From positions 4,188,001-4,252,000 of the forward strand of contig NZ_CP080545.1 of assembly GCF_019550795.1 (NCBI RefSeq): a DNA stretch of 64,000 nt, in the 5' to 3' direction. Both the position numbers and the translations under genes were made by a program. The DNA is from Paenibacillus sp. sptzw28. GTDB taxonomy: Bacteria > Bacillota > Bacilli > Paenibacillales > Paenibacillaceae. Below the pieces are notes generated by a model, which ran no database searches, was not told the origin of the DNA, and saw only the letters and a program-made list of their open reading frames with translations. Positions 36,987-47,705 of this stretch are shown one piece after another (positions within the stretch are counted from its first letter, which is position 1; each line of letters begins with the position of its first letter).

Positions 36987-37790
36987 CTAAACGCCTACTT
37001 TCCCTCTTTCCATCGAACGGCGCAGCTCCCGCAAGCTGTGCGTCAAATTGGTTTCCACGCAGTCCTCGAGATCGTGCGAATGTTTTACATAGAATCCCAG
37101 CTTACCGCATTCCCTTTTCGGATGCTCTCCCAGATAGGAACGGATCATTTCCATATCGTGCGATACCATAAGAAAAGTAATGTTGTGATGCTGATGCATA
37201 TGCTTGATCAAATGAAAAAATCCGTGCTGCGATTCGAAGTCGATACCAACCGTAGGCTCGTCCAATATAAGCAGTGCCGGATTGTTGATAAGCGCCCTCG
37301 CCAGAAACGCCCGCTGCTGCTGACCGCCGGATAATTGACCGATCCTCTTGCCGGCCAAATCGTCAATGTTCATGGCATGAAGCGCCTCGTCGCATTTCAT
37401 TTGATCGGCCTTCGACACACGCCGGAACAGCCGGCTGCGGCCGTAGAGACCTGATAGTACAACTTCACGCACCGTAGCGGGAAATAACGGGTTAAACGAA
37501 TTTTTTTGCGGCACATATCCGATACGGCTCCAATCGCCGAATTGGCCGATTGGCTCGCCGAACAGCTTAATCGATCCGCTATCCGGCTTTAGCAGCCCTA
37601 CAATCATCCGGAGGAGCGTAGTCTTCCCAGCCCCGTTGGAACCGATTAATCCGACAAAATCGCGCTCCTGAATCGCGAAGCTCACATTGTCGATTACAGG
37701 CTTTTGCTGATAGGAGAACGACACGTCCGTCAGCTCGATAATATTTTGGTGGCAGCTTATCTGTTTCTCTTGCTGCTGTTCGAATCGCAT
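36987..37790 (-). CDS. znuC: Zinc ABC transporter ATP-binding protein
   Basis: Walker A GSNGAGKTT, Q-loop YVPQKNSF, signature LSGGQQQRAFLARAL and Walker B LLILDEPTVGID are intact. The start is ATG at 37790 (or GTG three codons earlier) with a GGGGGTG site. 267 residues. The C-terminal stretch after the H-loop includes YLGEHPKRECGKLGF and is not unusual for ZnuC-like ATPases. Confidence 0.93.
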   Translation of the reverse strand: MRFEQQQEKQISCHQNIIELTDVSFSYQQKPVIDNVSFAIQERDFVGLIGSNGAGKTTLLRMIVGLLKPDSGSIKLFGEPIGQFGDWSRIGYVPQKNSFNPLFPATVREVVLSGLYGRSRLFRRVSKADQMKCDEALHAMNIDDLAGKRIGQLSGGQQQRAFLARALINNPALLILDEPTVGIDFESQHGFFHLIKHMHQHHNITFLMVSHDMEMIRSYLGEHPKRECGKLGFYVKHSHDLEDCVETNLTHSLRELRRSMERGKVGV

Positions 37791-37874
37791 TCCTTTCACC
37801 CCCGCTAGCGCTCAGATGGCGTCCGGGAAATGATAAAGCTTCTCCCGCACGCCATTTATAATCTTACTCTTGTT

Positions 37875-38849
37875 CTATTGTAATGCCTTGAGCAGATTTT
37901 GCAAATTTTTGTCCATCAATGAGAAATAGTCATCACCATTCTTCTCTTCGCTCGGTGTCAGACCTTCAATCGGATTCAGAACCAATGTGCTTGCACCCGT
38001 TTCTCTTGCCAGCGTTTTGGCCAATTCATCCGAAACCAGCTCCTCGAAGAAAATATATTTGACATGATTCTCCTCAACGAACTTCGCGATATTCAGCAAA
38101 TCCTGCGCTTTGGGCTCAGCATCCGGCGACAATCCCATGATCGGAACCTGATGGAGACCGTAATCGCGCGCCAGATAACCGAAGGCCTGGTGCGAAACGA
38201 CGATGTCTTTATTGGGTACAGCCTTCAGCTTTTCCTCGTACTCGCCGTCAAGCGCGGTAAGCTTACTGCTTAATGCGGCAAAATTCGCTTCGTAATCCGC
38301 TTGATGACCGGGATCGGCTTTGACCAGGCTATCCCGCACATTTCCCGCCATAACGAGCATTGATTTGGGACTTACCCATGTATGCGGATCTACGCTCCCG
38401 CTTTCATGATTATGGTCCGATTCGCCCGCATGCTCCTCTTCCTCCTCGGGATTGCCTTCTATCGTTGCAATGCCTTCGCTCGCTTTTACCGTTATGAGCT
38501 TGCTGTCAGCCGGCAGGCCCTGAAAAAAATCGTCTACCCAGCCCTCCAGCCCTGCCCCATTATACAGAAACAGCTGAGCCTTGGAGACGACATCGAGATC
38601 TCGGCTCTTCGGACTCCAATCATGCGGCTCCACGCCGGCCGGTATCAAATTTATCACATTGACCTCTTTGCCGCCGATTTCATTAGCCAGGAAATAAAGC
38701 GGGTAAAAGCTTGTAACGACGTTAGTCTTTCCTTCGACCAGCTTGCCGGAACCTGATCCGCCGCAGCCCGAAAGGAGAAGAATCATTGCTGATAACAGTA
38801 TGACAGCCCCTATTATGGTTCTATTCCAAAACTTATTATTTCGAAGCAC
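37875..38849 (-). CDS. znuA: Zinc-binding lipoprotein of the ABC importer
   Basis: Extracellular metal receptor. Signal and lipobox (ILLLSGCGG), followed by SFYPLYFLANEIGGKEV and AGVEPHDWSPKSRD with a metal His. An acidic, His-rich loop (about 140-160, EEEEEHAGESDHNHE) and SHQAFGYLARDYGL complete the cluster A-I zinc type. Length 324 residues from a GTG at 38849 with GAGGTG 6 bases upstream; another GTG lies 3 codons before. First gene of znuA-znuC-znuB, behind a Zur-like site. Confidence 0.94.
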   Translation of the reverse strand: MLRNNKFWNRTIIGAVILLSAMILLLSGCGGSGSGKLVEGKTNVVTSFYPLYFLANEIGGKEVNVINLIPAGVEPHDWSPKSRDLDVVSKAQLFLYNGAGLEGWVDDFFQGLPADSKLITVKASEGIATIEGNPEEEEEHAGESDHNHESGSVDPHTWVSPKSMLVMAGNVRDSLVKADPGHQADYEANFAALSSKLTALDGEYEEKLKAVPNKDIVVSHQAFGYLARDYGLHQVPIMGLSPDAEPKAQDLLNIAKFVEENHVKYIFFEELVSDELAKTLARETGASTLVLNPIEGLTPSEEKNGDDYFSLMDKNLQNLLKALQ

Positions 38850-38869
38850 ACTATACACCTCAATCTATA

Positions 38870-38890
38870 TAATCGTAAACATTACTGTTA
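38870..38890. promoter_or_regulatory. Zur-like operator of the zinc importer
   Basis: TAATCGTAA-ACA-TTACTGTTA resembles the Bacillus Zur box (ATCGTAAT-n-ATTACGAT) at most positions. It lies at the predicted transcription start of znuA, where a repressor would block polymerase. Confidence 0.7.
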
Positions 38891-38891
38891 G

Positions 38892-38920
38892 ATTATAGGG
38901 CTGAAGCGGGACTCTGTCAA
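38892..38920 (-). promoter_or_regulatory. Sigma-A promoter of znuA
   Basis: Minus strand TTGACA, 17 bases, TATAAT: consensus in both boxes and spacing. Confidence 0.85.
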
Positions 38921-38923
38921 TAT

Positions 38924-38952
38924 AAACCGCCGGAGCGCGGCTCCGGCGGTTT
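38924..38952 (-). terminator. Terminator of metG
   Basis: A 13-base perfect stem AAACCGCCGGAGC / GCTCCGGCGGTTT with a 3-base loop, followed by TATATT on the minus strand. It abuts the znuA -35 box. Confidence 0.85.
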
Positions 38953-38964
38953 ATTCTGCGATAT

Positions 38965-41037
<2,073 letters not shown>

Positions 41038-41063
41038 TCATCTTATTAATCGTTTATAACGCA

Positions 41064-41380
41064 AAAAAGCCTTCTGTCCCATATGGGACGAAAGCTTGCA
41101 GCTCACGCGGTACCACCCAATTTCCCCTCTCCGCACGTAGAGCCCGGAGAAAGCTTCATTAGTGCCGTCCATTCAAACGGCAGCATGGCCGGTAACGCGG
41201 CCTCGCGCCCCTCCCTTGCCGCAGCTGATACCGAGCTGCCGGTTCGAAAGCGGATTCTCCCGGACCATTTTCCAAAAGTTGCTCCTTACCGGTTTCCAGC
41301 TTCCCCGGCTCTCTGTAAAGGGCACTGCTCCTGTACTTATCCGTTCATTGAATGTATTGATGTGGTAATCATTCTTATGG
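41064..41380 (-). ncRNA. T-box riboswitch upstream of metG
   Basis: The conserved T-box sequence GGGTGGTACCGCG lies at 41118-41106 on the minus strand. It is followed by a terminator stem (AAGCTTTCGTCCC / GGGACAGAAGGCTT) with a T-run near 41070. Stem I features such as GATAAGTA and AGAGAG appear near the 5' end. An ATG in a loop at 41268-41266 is a candidate methionine specifier. Uncharged tRNA-Met binding would favour antitermination. Confidence 0.92.
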
Positions 41381-41384
41381 TCAA

Positions 41385-41414
41385 ACTATACCGAATCCGC
41401 CGCTGCGCTGTCAA
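41385..41414 (-). promoter_or_regulatory. Promoter of the metG T-box transcript
   Basis: Minus strand TTGACA, 18 bases, TATAGT. It overlaps the 3' end of yidD. Confidence 0.7.
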
Positions 41415-41661
41415 GCGGGTCATTCGCCCGCCGGGCAAGCTCTTCCCGGGTGGGCGGTACATGGTCGATGCCGCCGGGATGGAACGGATGGCACCTGCAA
41501 ATCCGCTTTAACGCCAGCCAGCCGCCCTTGGCCGGGCCGTGTTTGTCGATCGCCTGAAGCGCATACTCGGAGCAGGTCGGGTAAAAGCGGCAGGTCGGCG
41601 GCTTTATGGGCGATATAAAACGGCGGTACACATGTATTGGCGCCTTCATTAATTGTCGCAT
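41386..41661 (-). CDS. yidD: Membrane protein insertion efficiency factor YidD
   Basis: A 91-residue protein with the three-Cys signature [15 protein letters not shown] (here [19 protein letters not shown]) and [17 protein letters not shown]. The start is ATG at 41661 with AAGGAG 8 bases upstream; longer readings are unlikely. Assists YidC/Sec membrane insertion. Stop codon lies within the metG promoter region. Confidence 0.93.
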   Translation of the reverse strand: MRQLMKAPIHVYRRFISPIKPPTCRFYPTCSEYALQAIDKHGPAKGGWLALKRICRCHPFHPGGIDHVPPTREELARRANDPLDSAAADSV

Positions 41662-41823
41662 GTCCGCCGCTCCTTCCTGCTTCATAATACCCTCTATATG
41701 CAACATGATGCCCGAAAACCGGGTCCCAGTCAATGTCAGCCGCTATTGAAGCAGTGCCGAGGTAGTGAATGTCGTTATTTTGCAGTCTAAATGTCATGTA
41801 AACGCATTTTAGGCCGCTTTTAT

Positions 41824-41853
41824 TTGTGTTACGGTATCGTTGTGTCGCATAAT
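41824..41853 (+). promoter_or_regulatory. Candidate promoter of the oxidoreductase cassette
   Basis: TTGTGT, 18 bases, CATAAT. It would put the R2 copy in the transcribed leader. Confidence 0.4.
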
Positions 41854-41899
41854 TAGAGGATGAATAACGGAGAACGGACAACTGAAAGTGAATGAGACT

Positions 41900-41976
41900 T
41901 GGCGTATGCTTCCGTAGCGAGTTTTGTGCTCGCTAAAGCAGCGTATTCAAGAAGTATCGCACAAAACTTTTAGGAG
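41900..41976 (+). repeat. Single R2 leader repeat before an oxidoreductase gene
   Basis: It runs GCGTATGCTTCCG, AGCGAGTTTTG, a variable middle, CAAGAAGTATCGCACAAAA and CTTTTAGGAGG. It aligns over its whole length with the accB units in the same orientation to the gene, diverged mainly in the middle, and its end is the ribosome site of the next gene. Confidence 0.85.
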
Positions 41977-41984
41977 GAATCATA

Positions 41985-42977
41985 ATGATTCGAGTGGCTA
42001 TGCTCAGCTATTGGCATGTTCATGCTTGGGATTACACGAAACAGGTGCAGGGAAATCCGGACACCGAGATTGTCGCGGTGTGGGACGAATTTCCGACTCG
42101 CGGTGAGGAAGCGGCGCAGAAGCTGGGCGTGCCTTTTGTCGCGGATTTGGATGCTCTGCTTGCAAGAGCGGATGTCGACGCTGTTGTCGTAGATACGCCG
42201 ACGAATATTCACCGTGACGTTATGGTAAAAGCCGCCCGGGCCGGCAAACATATTTTTACGGAAAAAGTAATTGCGCCGACATTAAAAGAAGTGCAAGAAA
42301 TCCTTGGGGCTGTTGACGAAGCGGGCGTCAAATTGACCGTCTCGCTGCCCCGTTTGAATCATGGCTACACGCTGGCAGTTCAAGAGGTGATAGATAAGGG
42401 ACTGCTCGGGCAGCTGACGCAAGCCCGCGCCCGGCTCTCGCACAACGGCGCAACGGCCGGCTGGCTCCCGGGCCATTTCTTCAATCTCGAACAATGCGGC
42501 GGCGGAGCCCTTATCGATCTGGGCTGCCATCCGATGTATCTGGTCCGTTTATTCCTCGGCTTGCCGCAAAGCGTCAGCGCCACTTATGGCTACGTGACCG
42601 GCAAAGAAGTCGAAGACAATGCGGTAGCCACGCTTAGCTATGACAACGGCGCGGTAGGAATCGTCGAAGCCGGCTTTGTGAACAGCCACTCTCCGTTCTC
42701 CATCGAACTGCACGGTACCGAGGGCACGCTGTTGTACGGCCTGCCGGACGAGGCAATCCGCGTGCGAAGCAATAAGCTGGATGCAAAGGAATGGGTCACG
42801 GTCGAGGTGCAGGACAACCGAATTTCCGCATTCGACCAGTGGGTTGGCCACATATTGAACGGTTCCGCAGCCGAAGAAAACATCGGCCTCGCCGTCGACC
42901 TGACGAAGCTGATGGAGGCTTCCAATCGCTCGGCAGCGGAGAAACGCTCTGTCAATCTGACTGAACTCGCAAACTGA
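41985..42977 (+). CDS. Gfo/Idh/MocA family oxidoreductase
   Basis: NAD(P)-dependent dehydrogenase of the sugar/inositol type, 330 residues. The Rossmann start is RVAMLSYWHVHAWDY, which lacks the usual GxGxxG and carries His residues as in some sub-groups. TEKVIAPTLKEVQ corresponds to the catalytic EKP motif with Val and Ile in place of Pro, and GGGALIDLGCHPMYLVR has the conserved DxGxH. The ribosome site TAGGAGG comes from the R2 repeat. Substrate unknown; an AraC regulator and a second oxidoreductase follow. Confidence 0.85.
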   Translation: MIRVAMLSYWHVHAWDYTKQVQGNPDTEIVAVWDEFPTRGEEAAQKLGVPFVADLDALLARADVDAVVVDTPTNIHRDVMVKAARAGKHIFTEKVIAPTLKEVQEILGAVDEAGVKLTVSLPRLNHGYTLAVQEVIDKGLLGQLTQARARLSHNGATAGWLPGHFFNLEQCGGGALIDLGCHPMYLVRLFLGLPQSVSATYGYVTGKEVEDNAVATLSYDNGAVGIVEAGFVNSHSPFSIELHGTEGTLLYGLPDEAIRVRSNKLDAKEWVTVEVQDNRISAFDQWVGHILNGSAAEENIGLAVDLTKLMEASNRSAAEKRSVNLTELAN

Positions 42978-43019
42978 CGTTATCATAAAAACATGATTTA
43001 GAGGAAGGATGGTGACAGA

Positions 43020-43991
43020 ATGGGAAAACCGTTTGCTTATGCGCTCATGGCCGAGAAAATGGATGCCATCGACCGACTGGATATTCAATTTCGCTGGGGA
43101 GGCTACGGTTTTCGCGTTTACCACTGCCATCTGACCTCTTTCCCGCCAGGGAAGCTGATCCGGTTCCATAAACATTCCGAATACGAGTTTCATTTTATAC
43201 CGCGCGGCAAAGGGACAGTCATACTGGAGGACACGGTCTACCCCGTCCATGAAGGCCAATTCTATCTGACCGGCCCGAACGTGATGCATCAGCAGGAGGC
43301 TGACGATAGAGAAGCGATGGATGAGCTGTGCCTGCATATCGGCATTACCCCACTCGAGGATGCGGACTCGCCCGATTGGGGCGAGCAATGGGAGTGTCAT
43401 GAAGCGAAAATGTGCATACACGCGCTCGATACGCTTCCGCTTCGGCCACACCCGGATCAGTATAATGCGATGTCATGGTTTCTCACCGCCTACCGCGCGT
43501 GGCATGAAGGACAGCCCGGGGCTTTCTCTACAATTAAGCAGGCAATCATTCAAATTCTGCTCCGTTCGGCGCGATTATCCGCCGAGCCGTCCGTCACATT
43601 CGATCCTCCTAGCCGCAACATGAATGAGCACCGGTTCAAAATCGCGACGCAGTTTATTCATGATAACTACTCCTCGCCGATTACGCTGCACGAGGTTGCC
43701 GAGCGGATACCGATCAGCGGACGGCAGCTGCAGCGTATTTTCCGTGATAGCGGCAAGGAGTCATTCAGCGCGTATTTGGAAAATTACAGGCTCAGTCAAA
43801 TCTGCTCTTCCATAGTGGAAGGGCAAAGGCCCATCGAGCAAATTGCACTCGAACACGGATTCGCCAGCAGCAACTATTTATATTACGTTTTTAAGAAAAG
43901 ATTCGGCATGACGCCCAATCAGTTCAGACTGCATCAAACGAAGGATGGGGCGCCCAAACCGCAAGGTAAAGGAGAAGCTTTGCAGCCATGA
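43020..43991 (+). CDS. AraC family transcriptional regulator with cupin sensor domain
   Basis: The N-terminal cupin domain (FPPGKLIRFHKHSEYEFH, LTGPNVMHQQ) probably binds a sugar. The C-terminal double helix-turn-helix includes LHEVAERIPISGRQLQRIF and IEQIALEHGFASSNYLYYVF. Length 323 residues. Its stop overlaps the start of the next oxidoreductase (ATGA), indicating one operon whose genes it probably controls. Confidence 0.92.
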   Translation: MGKPFAYALMAEKMDAIDRLDIQFRWGGYGFRVYHCHLTSFPPGKLIRFHKHSEYEFHFIPRGKGTVILEDTVYPVHEGQFYLTGPNVMHQQEADDREAMDELCLHIGITPLEDADSPDWGEQWECHEAKMCIHALDTLPLRPHPDQYNAMSWFLTAYRAWHEGQPGAFSTIKQAIIQILLRSARLSAEPSVTFDPPSRNMNEHRFKIATQFIHDNYSSPITLHEVAERIPISGRQLQRIFRDSGKESFSAYLENYRLSQICSSIVEGQRPIEQIALEHGFASSNYLYYVFKKRFGMTPNQFRLHQTKDGAPKPQGKGEALQP

Positions 43992-45070
43992 TTAAAACAG
44001 TTCGAATCGGCATTATCGGGAGCGGGGGCATCGCGCACGCCCATGCCCGTCAATATAAGCGGCTGCCCGACGTAGAGATCGTCGGCGTGGCCGACCTGGT
44101 TCCAGGCAAAGCAAAGCAGTTTATTGAGTCACTGGAGCTGCAAGGAGCACAGCCTTTCGAGGATCACCGGAAGCTGCTGGAAATGGATTTGGACGGCGTC
44201 AGCATCTGCACGCCCAACGTATCGCATCATCTTACAACAGTCGACGCTCTGCGGGCCGGCAAGCAGGTGCTGCTCGAAAAACCGATGTCCGTCACATTGG
44301 CCGAAGCCGTTGATATGGTGCAGGCGTCACGTGAATCCGGCAGTATGCTCACCATTGGATTTCAACCGCGGTACGATCCGAATATGAAGCTTATTCAGGA
44401 CATCGTGCAATCCGGCAAGCTGGGAAAGGTGTACTATGTCGAAACCGGCGGCGGACGCCGGCGAGGTATGCCAGGGGGCACGTTCATCCGCAAGGAGCTT
44501 GCCGGGGCCGGCGCGATGGCCGATATCGGCTGTTATTCGCTCGATATGGCGCTGAACGCAATGGGCTATCCTCGGCCGCTCACGGTGTCCGCTTTCACGT
44601 CCAGCCATTTCGGGACGAATTCGCTCTACCATATGGAATCCGACCGTTTCGAGGTGGAAGATTTCGGAGTTGCAATGGTCCGGTTCGAAGGCGATCTCGT
44701 GCTGCAATTTAAAATCTCATGGGCCATGCACATGGATTCCCTCGGATCGACGATGTTTCTCGGTACGGACGCCGGTCTTAAAGTGGAACCTTACGGGAGC
44801 GGAAACTGGTCAGGCGTGTGGGACGGCAAGGTCGGCAGCATGACTCTGTTCCACGATTTCATGGGTCAGCAAACCGCGACGCCGGTTCCGGTAATCGAGC
44901 ATTCGAAGGAGCTTTTCTTCGAGAAGGTCCGCGACTTTGTCGATGCGGTTCGAGAAGGGCTGCCGGCGCCGATCCCGGGCGAACAAATTCTTATCCAGCA
45001 GGCGATTATCGACGGCGTGCTCCGATCTGCCGAGTTGAAACGCGAAGTTGCAATCGAGCTCCCTTATTAA
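43988..45070 (+). CDS. Gfo/Idh/MocA family oxidoreductase
   Basis: Second dehydrogenase of the cassette, 360 residues. Rossmann motif RIGIIGSGGIAHAHARQ, VLLEKPMSVTLAEA with an intact catalytic EKP, and GAMADIGCYSLDMALNAMG. The C-terminal half is an alpha/beta substrate domain. Translation is coupled to the AraC gene by a 4-base overlap. Substrate unknown. Confidence 0.92.
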   Translation: MIKTVRIGIIGSGGIAHAHARQYKRLPDVEIVGVADLVPGKAKQFIESLELQGAQPFEDHRKLLEMDLDGVSICTPNVSHHLTTVDALRAGKQVLLEKPMSVTLAEAVDMVQASRESGSMLTIGFQPRYDPNMKLIQDIVQSGKLGKVYYVETGGGRRRGMPGGTFIRKELAGAGAMADIGCYSLDMALNAMGYPRPLTVSAFTSSHFGTNSLYHMESDRFEVEDFGVAMVRFEGDLVLQFKISWAMHMDSLGSTMFLGTDAGLKVEPYGSGNWSGVWDGKVGSMTLFHDFMGQQTATPVPVIEHSKELFFEKVRDFVDAVREGLPAPIPGEQILIQQAIIDGVLRSAELKREVAIELPY

Positions 45071-45084
45071 TTTTACTGCAAAAA

Positions 45085-45137
45085 GAAAAGCCTTCTCCTG
45101 CCGCAGAATTTCATCTGCGGGAAGAGTAGGCTTTTTT
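45085..45137. terminator. Bidirectional terminator after the oxidoreductase cassette
   Basis: Stem AAAAGCCTWCTC with inner CCGCAGA / TCTGCGG, A-run on the left and T-run on the right, between convergent genes. Confidence 0.8.
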
Positions 45138-45146
45138 GCATCGAAT

Positions 45147-47111
45147 CTAATATCGCAGCGGCGGCAGTGGCATAAACAGCATGGTTACCGGAAGGTTGCT
45201 TCCTGCCGCGTTCGTAAACACGATTTCCACGGATTCCTCCGAATCCCCAGTCCGGTACAAGACGACCGCATCGTTGCTGTTTTTCAACACGCTCGTGTTC
45301 GTTGCCGGTACGACCTGGCCGTTCACCAGGAACGCTCCAGTATACAGCCCGCCGCGGGGATTAAGCGCGATCAGGGTGTGAGGCGCAACGTGAGTTAATT
45401 TCATTTTATATAAAACTCCGAAATTACCCACATTAAGCTCGAGTTCCCCGGACGTTTCGTCGATTCCGTCTATATATCTATCTATTTTATTATCACCAAT
45501 CAGAATCCGCCCTGCCTTGTCCCCAAGCGTATCGTCCATTTCAATGACACGGTTCGCTTTATTGAAGGTTCCCCGCACATGAACATCATTGCGTTCCAGG
45601 ACGGAAAGCGATGGCAATGCTGCGATCGGATCCTTAGGCGCCGCGACAACGACGACCTGGTACTGCAGTTCCTGATCGCTGTATAAATCCGCATAGGCGG
45701 TAAACACATCCATCTGCTTAAGCGGTACTTTGGATATTTCCGGAAGCAGCTTTACTGTTTGGTGAGGACGAATCGTAACGGATGTCGGCGAAGGATCATC
45801 TGCCAGTGATTGCATGTATCGGATGGCCGACATTTTCGCTGAATTAACGACATAAGGGTCAGGCCCGCCGATGCCGGTTGAACTCGTGCTGACGGTGACA
45901 GGCTCGCTGTTGTTGTTCGTCGCAATGAGATAAATTTTGACCGGGTACCCGGCCTCGTTCTGGTTATGGAACATGAACCGGACTTGGCCGGTCAGCTGCG
46001 CCTGGTATGCGATGCCTTCCCCCAATAGAATCTCCGGGCTGTTGCTGCGAACCATTTGGGCAGACTCCGACTGAATCGTGTAAGGAAGAAGCGGTATCTG
46101 CAGAACGGATGAACCGTCTACAGCGAATTTGTCGCCGACCGCAGTAAACAGCTTATTGTACTCGTCCCTCGTATACAATACTTCGTTTGTTACCGTTATC
46201 GTTTTTGTTATTGAGCTGGTGAGTCCATGTTTGTCTTGGACTTCCAGAGTAATCGACTTCTCGCCCGGCTCAAAAAACACATCGTCGTTGCCTTTCCAGG
46301 TACTGCGGACGATCGCGTTCTCATCATCCGTGCTCAAGTCGGTATAAATGACCTTCTCCCCGATCCGGTACTGGACCTTCTCCGTTGAGAAGTCGGCTAC
46401 CGGCGGCTGATTCTGCGGCTTTACTTCAATCACGACCGAGTATGGCGCGCTCCACTGTCCGTTTGTGTCCTGTACCTGCCTTGTGATCGTATAGGTGCCG
46501 GCTTCGGGGAAAACGTCCATTTTGCCTTCCCAGCGGTCTTCCACGAACGGCTGTCCGCTCGGGTTGAACGCACGGTCGATATAAGTCACGGTCGTATCCC
46601 CTGCATAAATTTCTGTGGGCTGCACTTCAAAATTCGCCGTCGGCAGCTTCACCACGTTCCAGGAAAGTGTCATCTTGGCACCTGCTACCGTAAACGTGCT
46701 CTCCGTCAGCTGCGCCCAGACGCGCAGCGGAACCATGAGTGATCCTTTCAAAATATAAGGCGCGGCGGAGGCTTTAACCGGCTTGCCGTCCCCATACACG
46801 GTCGTGCTTCCGATTTTGAAATGCAGTTCATGCGATTTCCCTACGGCAACGGACTCCTTCGTTTTGGCGTCGTATGTGAGGTTGTATCCGTAGCGTGCCG
46901 CGATTGAGCTCAGTGCGACAAATGTGGTTCCTTTCTCCAAGGTAAGCGGCTGAGCCGACTTCCAGGTGACGCCGTTATGAATCATAACGCTGCTCTTTAA
47001 TTGCATAACCAGCTGGTCGGACGTTCCGCCCGCGGCTATGGCTTGTTGAGAAACGTTAGCAAAAGACACAACCAATAACGAAAGAATCAACAACCATTTC
47101 AATGATTTCAT
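45147..47111 (-). CDS. Secreted stalk-domain protein with PKD-like repeats
   Basis: A signal peptide (about 1-27, ending QQAIAAGG) precedes a copper-amine-oxidase-N-type stalk domain (about 30-155: VMIHNGVTWKSAQPLTLEKGT, KGSLMVPLRVWAQLTE). Two PKD-like modules follow (about 160-310: GTYTITRQVQDTNGQWSAP and KSITLEVQDKHGLTSS). The remaining 340 residues form a beta-rich region I do not recognise. 654 residues. Probably attached to the envelope through neighbours; no sortase motif seen. Confidence 0.8.
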   Translation of the reverse strand: MKSLKWLLILSLLVVSFANVSQQAIAAGGTSDQLVMQLKSSVMIHNGVTWKSAQPLTLEKGTTFVALSSIAARYGYNLTYDAKTKESVAVGKSHELHFKIGSTTVYGDGKPVKASAAPYILKGSLMVPLRVWAQLTESTFTVAGAKMTLSWNVVKLPTANFEVQPTEIYAGDTTVTYIDRAFNPSGQPFVEDRWEGKMDVFPEAGTYTITRQVQDTNGQWSAPYSVVIEVKPQNQPPVADFSTEKVQYRIGEKVIYTDLSTDDENAIVRSTWKGNDDVFFEPGEKSITLEVQDKHGLTSSITKTITVTNEVLYTRDEYNKLFTAVGDKFAVDGSSVLQIPLLPYTIQSESAQMVRSNSPEILLGEGIAYQAQLTGQVRFMFHNQNEAGYPVKIYLIATNNNSEPVTVSTSSTGIGGPDPYVVNSAKMSAIRYMQSLADDPSPTSVTIRPHQTVKLLPEISKVPLKQMDVFTAYADLYSDQELQYQVVVVAAPKDPIAALPSLSVLERNDVHVRGTFNKANRVIEMDDTLGDKAGRILIGDNKIDRYIDGIDETSGELELNVGNFGVLYKMKLTHVAPHTLIALNPRGGLYTGAFLVNGQVVPATNTSVLKNSNDAVVLYRTGDSEESVEIVFTNAAGSNLPVTMLFMPLPPLRY

Positions 47112-47273
47112 GCTCCGTCTCCTTCTGCATTCCCCTTATTTGACAGCAGCCGCATATACGGCCTGAATGAAGACTTCCGGATGCTGCCGGCAGCTTCTCA
47201 TGATACCTTAAACGCTTAAGGTTCTGGAAAAGTTGCGAGAGAATTGGAAACGGTCACCGTTTGGACACATATT

Positions 47274-47495
47274 CTAGCCGTTCACCCGCATGTTCATCAG
47301 GAAGCTGAACACCATGCCGATGAATGCGATAATGCTCAAGATTCCGATTATCAGACGTTTCCGGGACGCCCGCCGGACTCTTGCTTCGTCCTTCTCAAGT
47401 CGGGCCATCGTCAATGCACGATTCACAAATAAAAACACGATTACTAGCGTAACAAACAGCATATTGACGACAAACCAAATTTGCTGCCACAGCAT
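47274..47495 (-). CDS. Small two-helix membrane protein
   Basis: A 73-residue product: helix IWFVVNMLFVTLVIVFLFV, a charged loop (ARLEKDEARVRRASRKR), then helix LIIGILSIIAFIGMVFSFL. GGAGAGG precedes the ATG. Not recognised; the clear ribosome site and membrane pattern support a real gene. Confidence 0.7.
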   Translation of the reverse strand: MLWQQIWFVVNMLFVTLVIVFLFVNRALTMARLEKDEARVRRASRKRLIIGILSIIAFIGMVFSFLMNMRVNG

Positions 47496-47652
47496 TAACG
47501 CAACCTCTCCTCATATCAGTATTTAAGCATTAACGGGTTATAATCAGTTCGACTGTAACCGATTCGGGTGCGGATTGCAAGATAACGCGAGTAGGCCCGG
47601 GGAGGGCACTTAAGACACAGCTCTAAACACTGTCTCTCCGCGGGGCTGACTG

Positions 47653-47661
47653 TGATATAAT
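47653..47661 (+). promoter_or_regulatory. Extended -10 promoter of the DUF1054 gene
   Basis: TGATATAAT, about 45 bases before the start codon; no convincing -35. Confidence 0.5.
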
Positions 47662-47705
47662 GGAATGCAGGAAGATAGACAGCTGAGAAAGGAACGACTG
47701 CTTCA

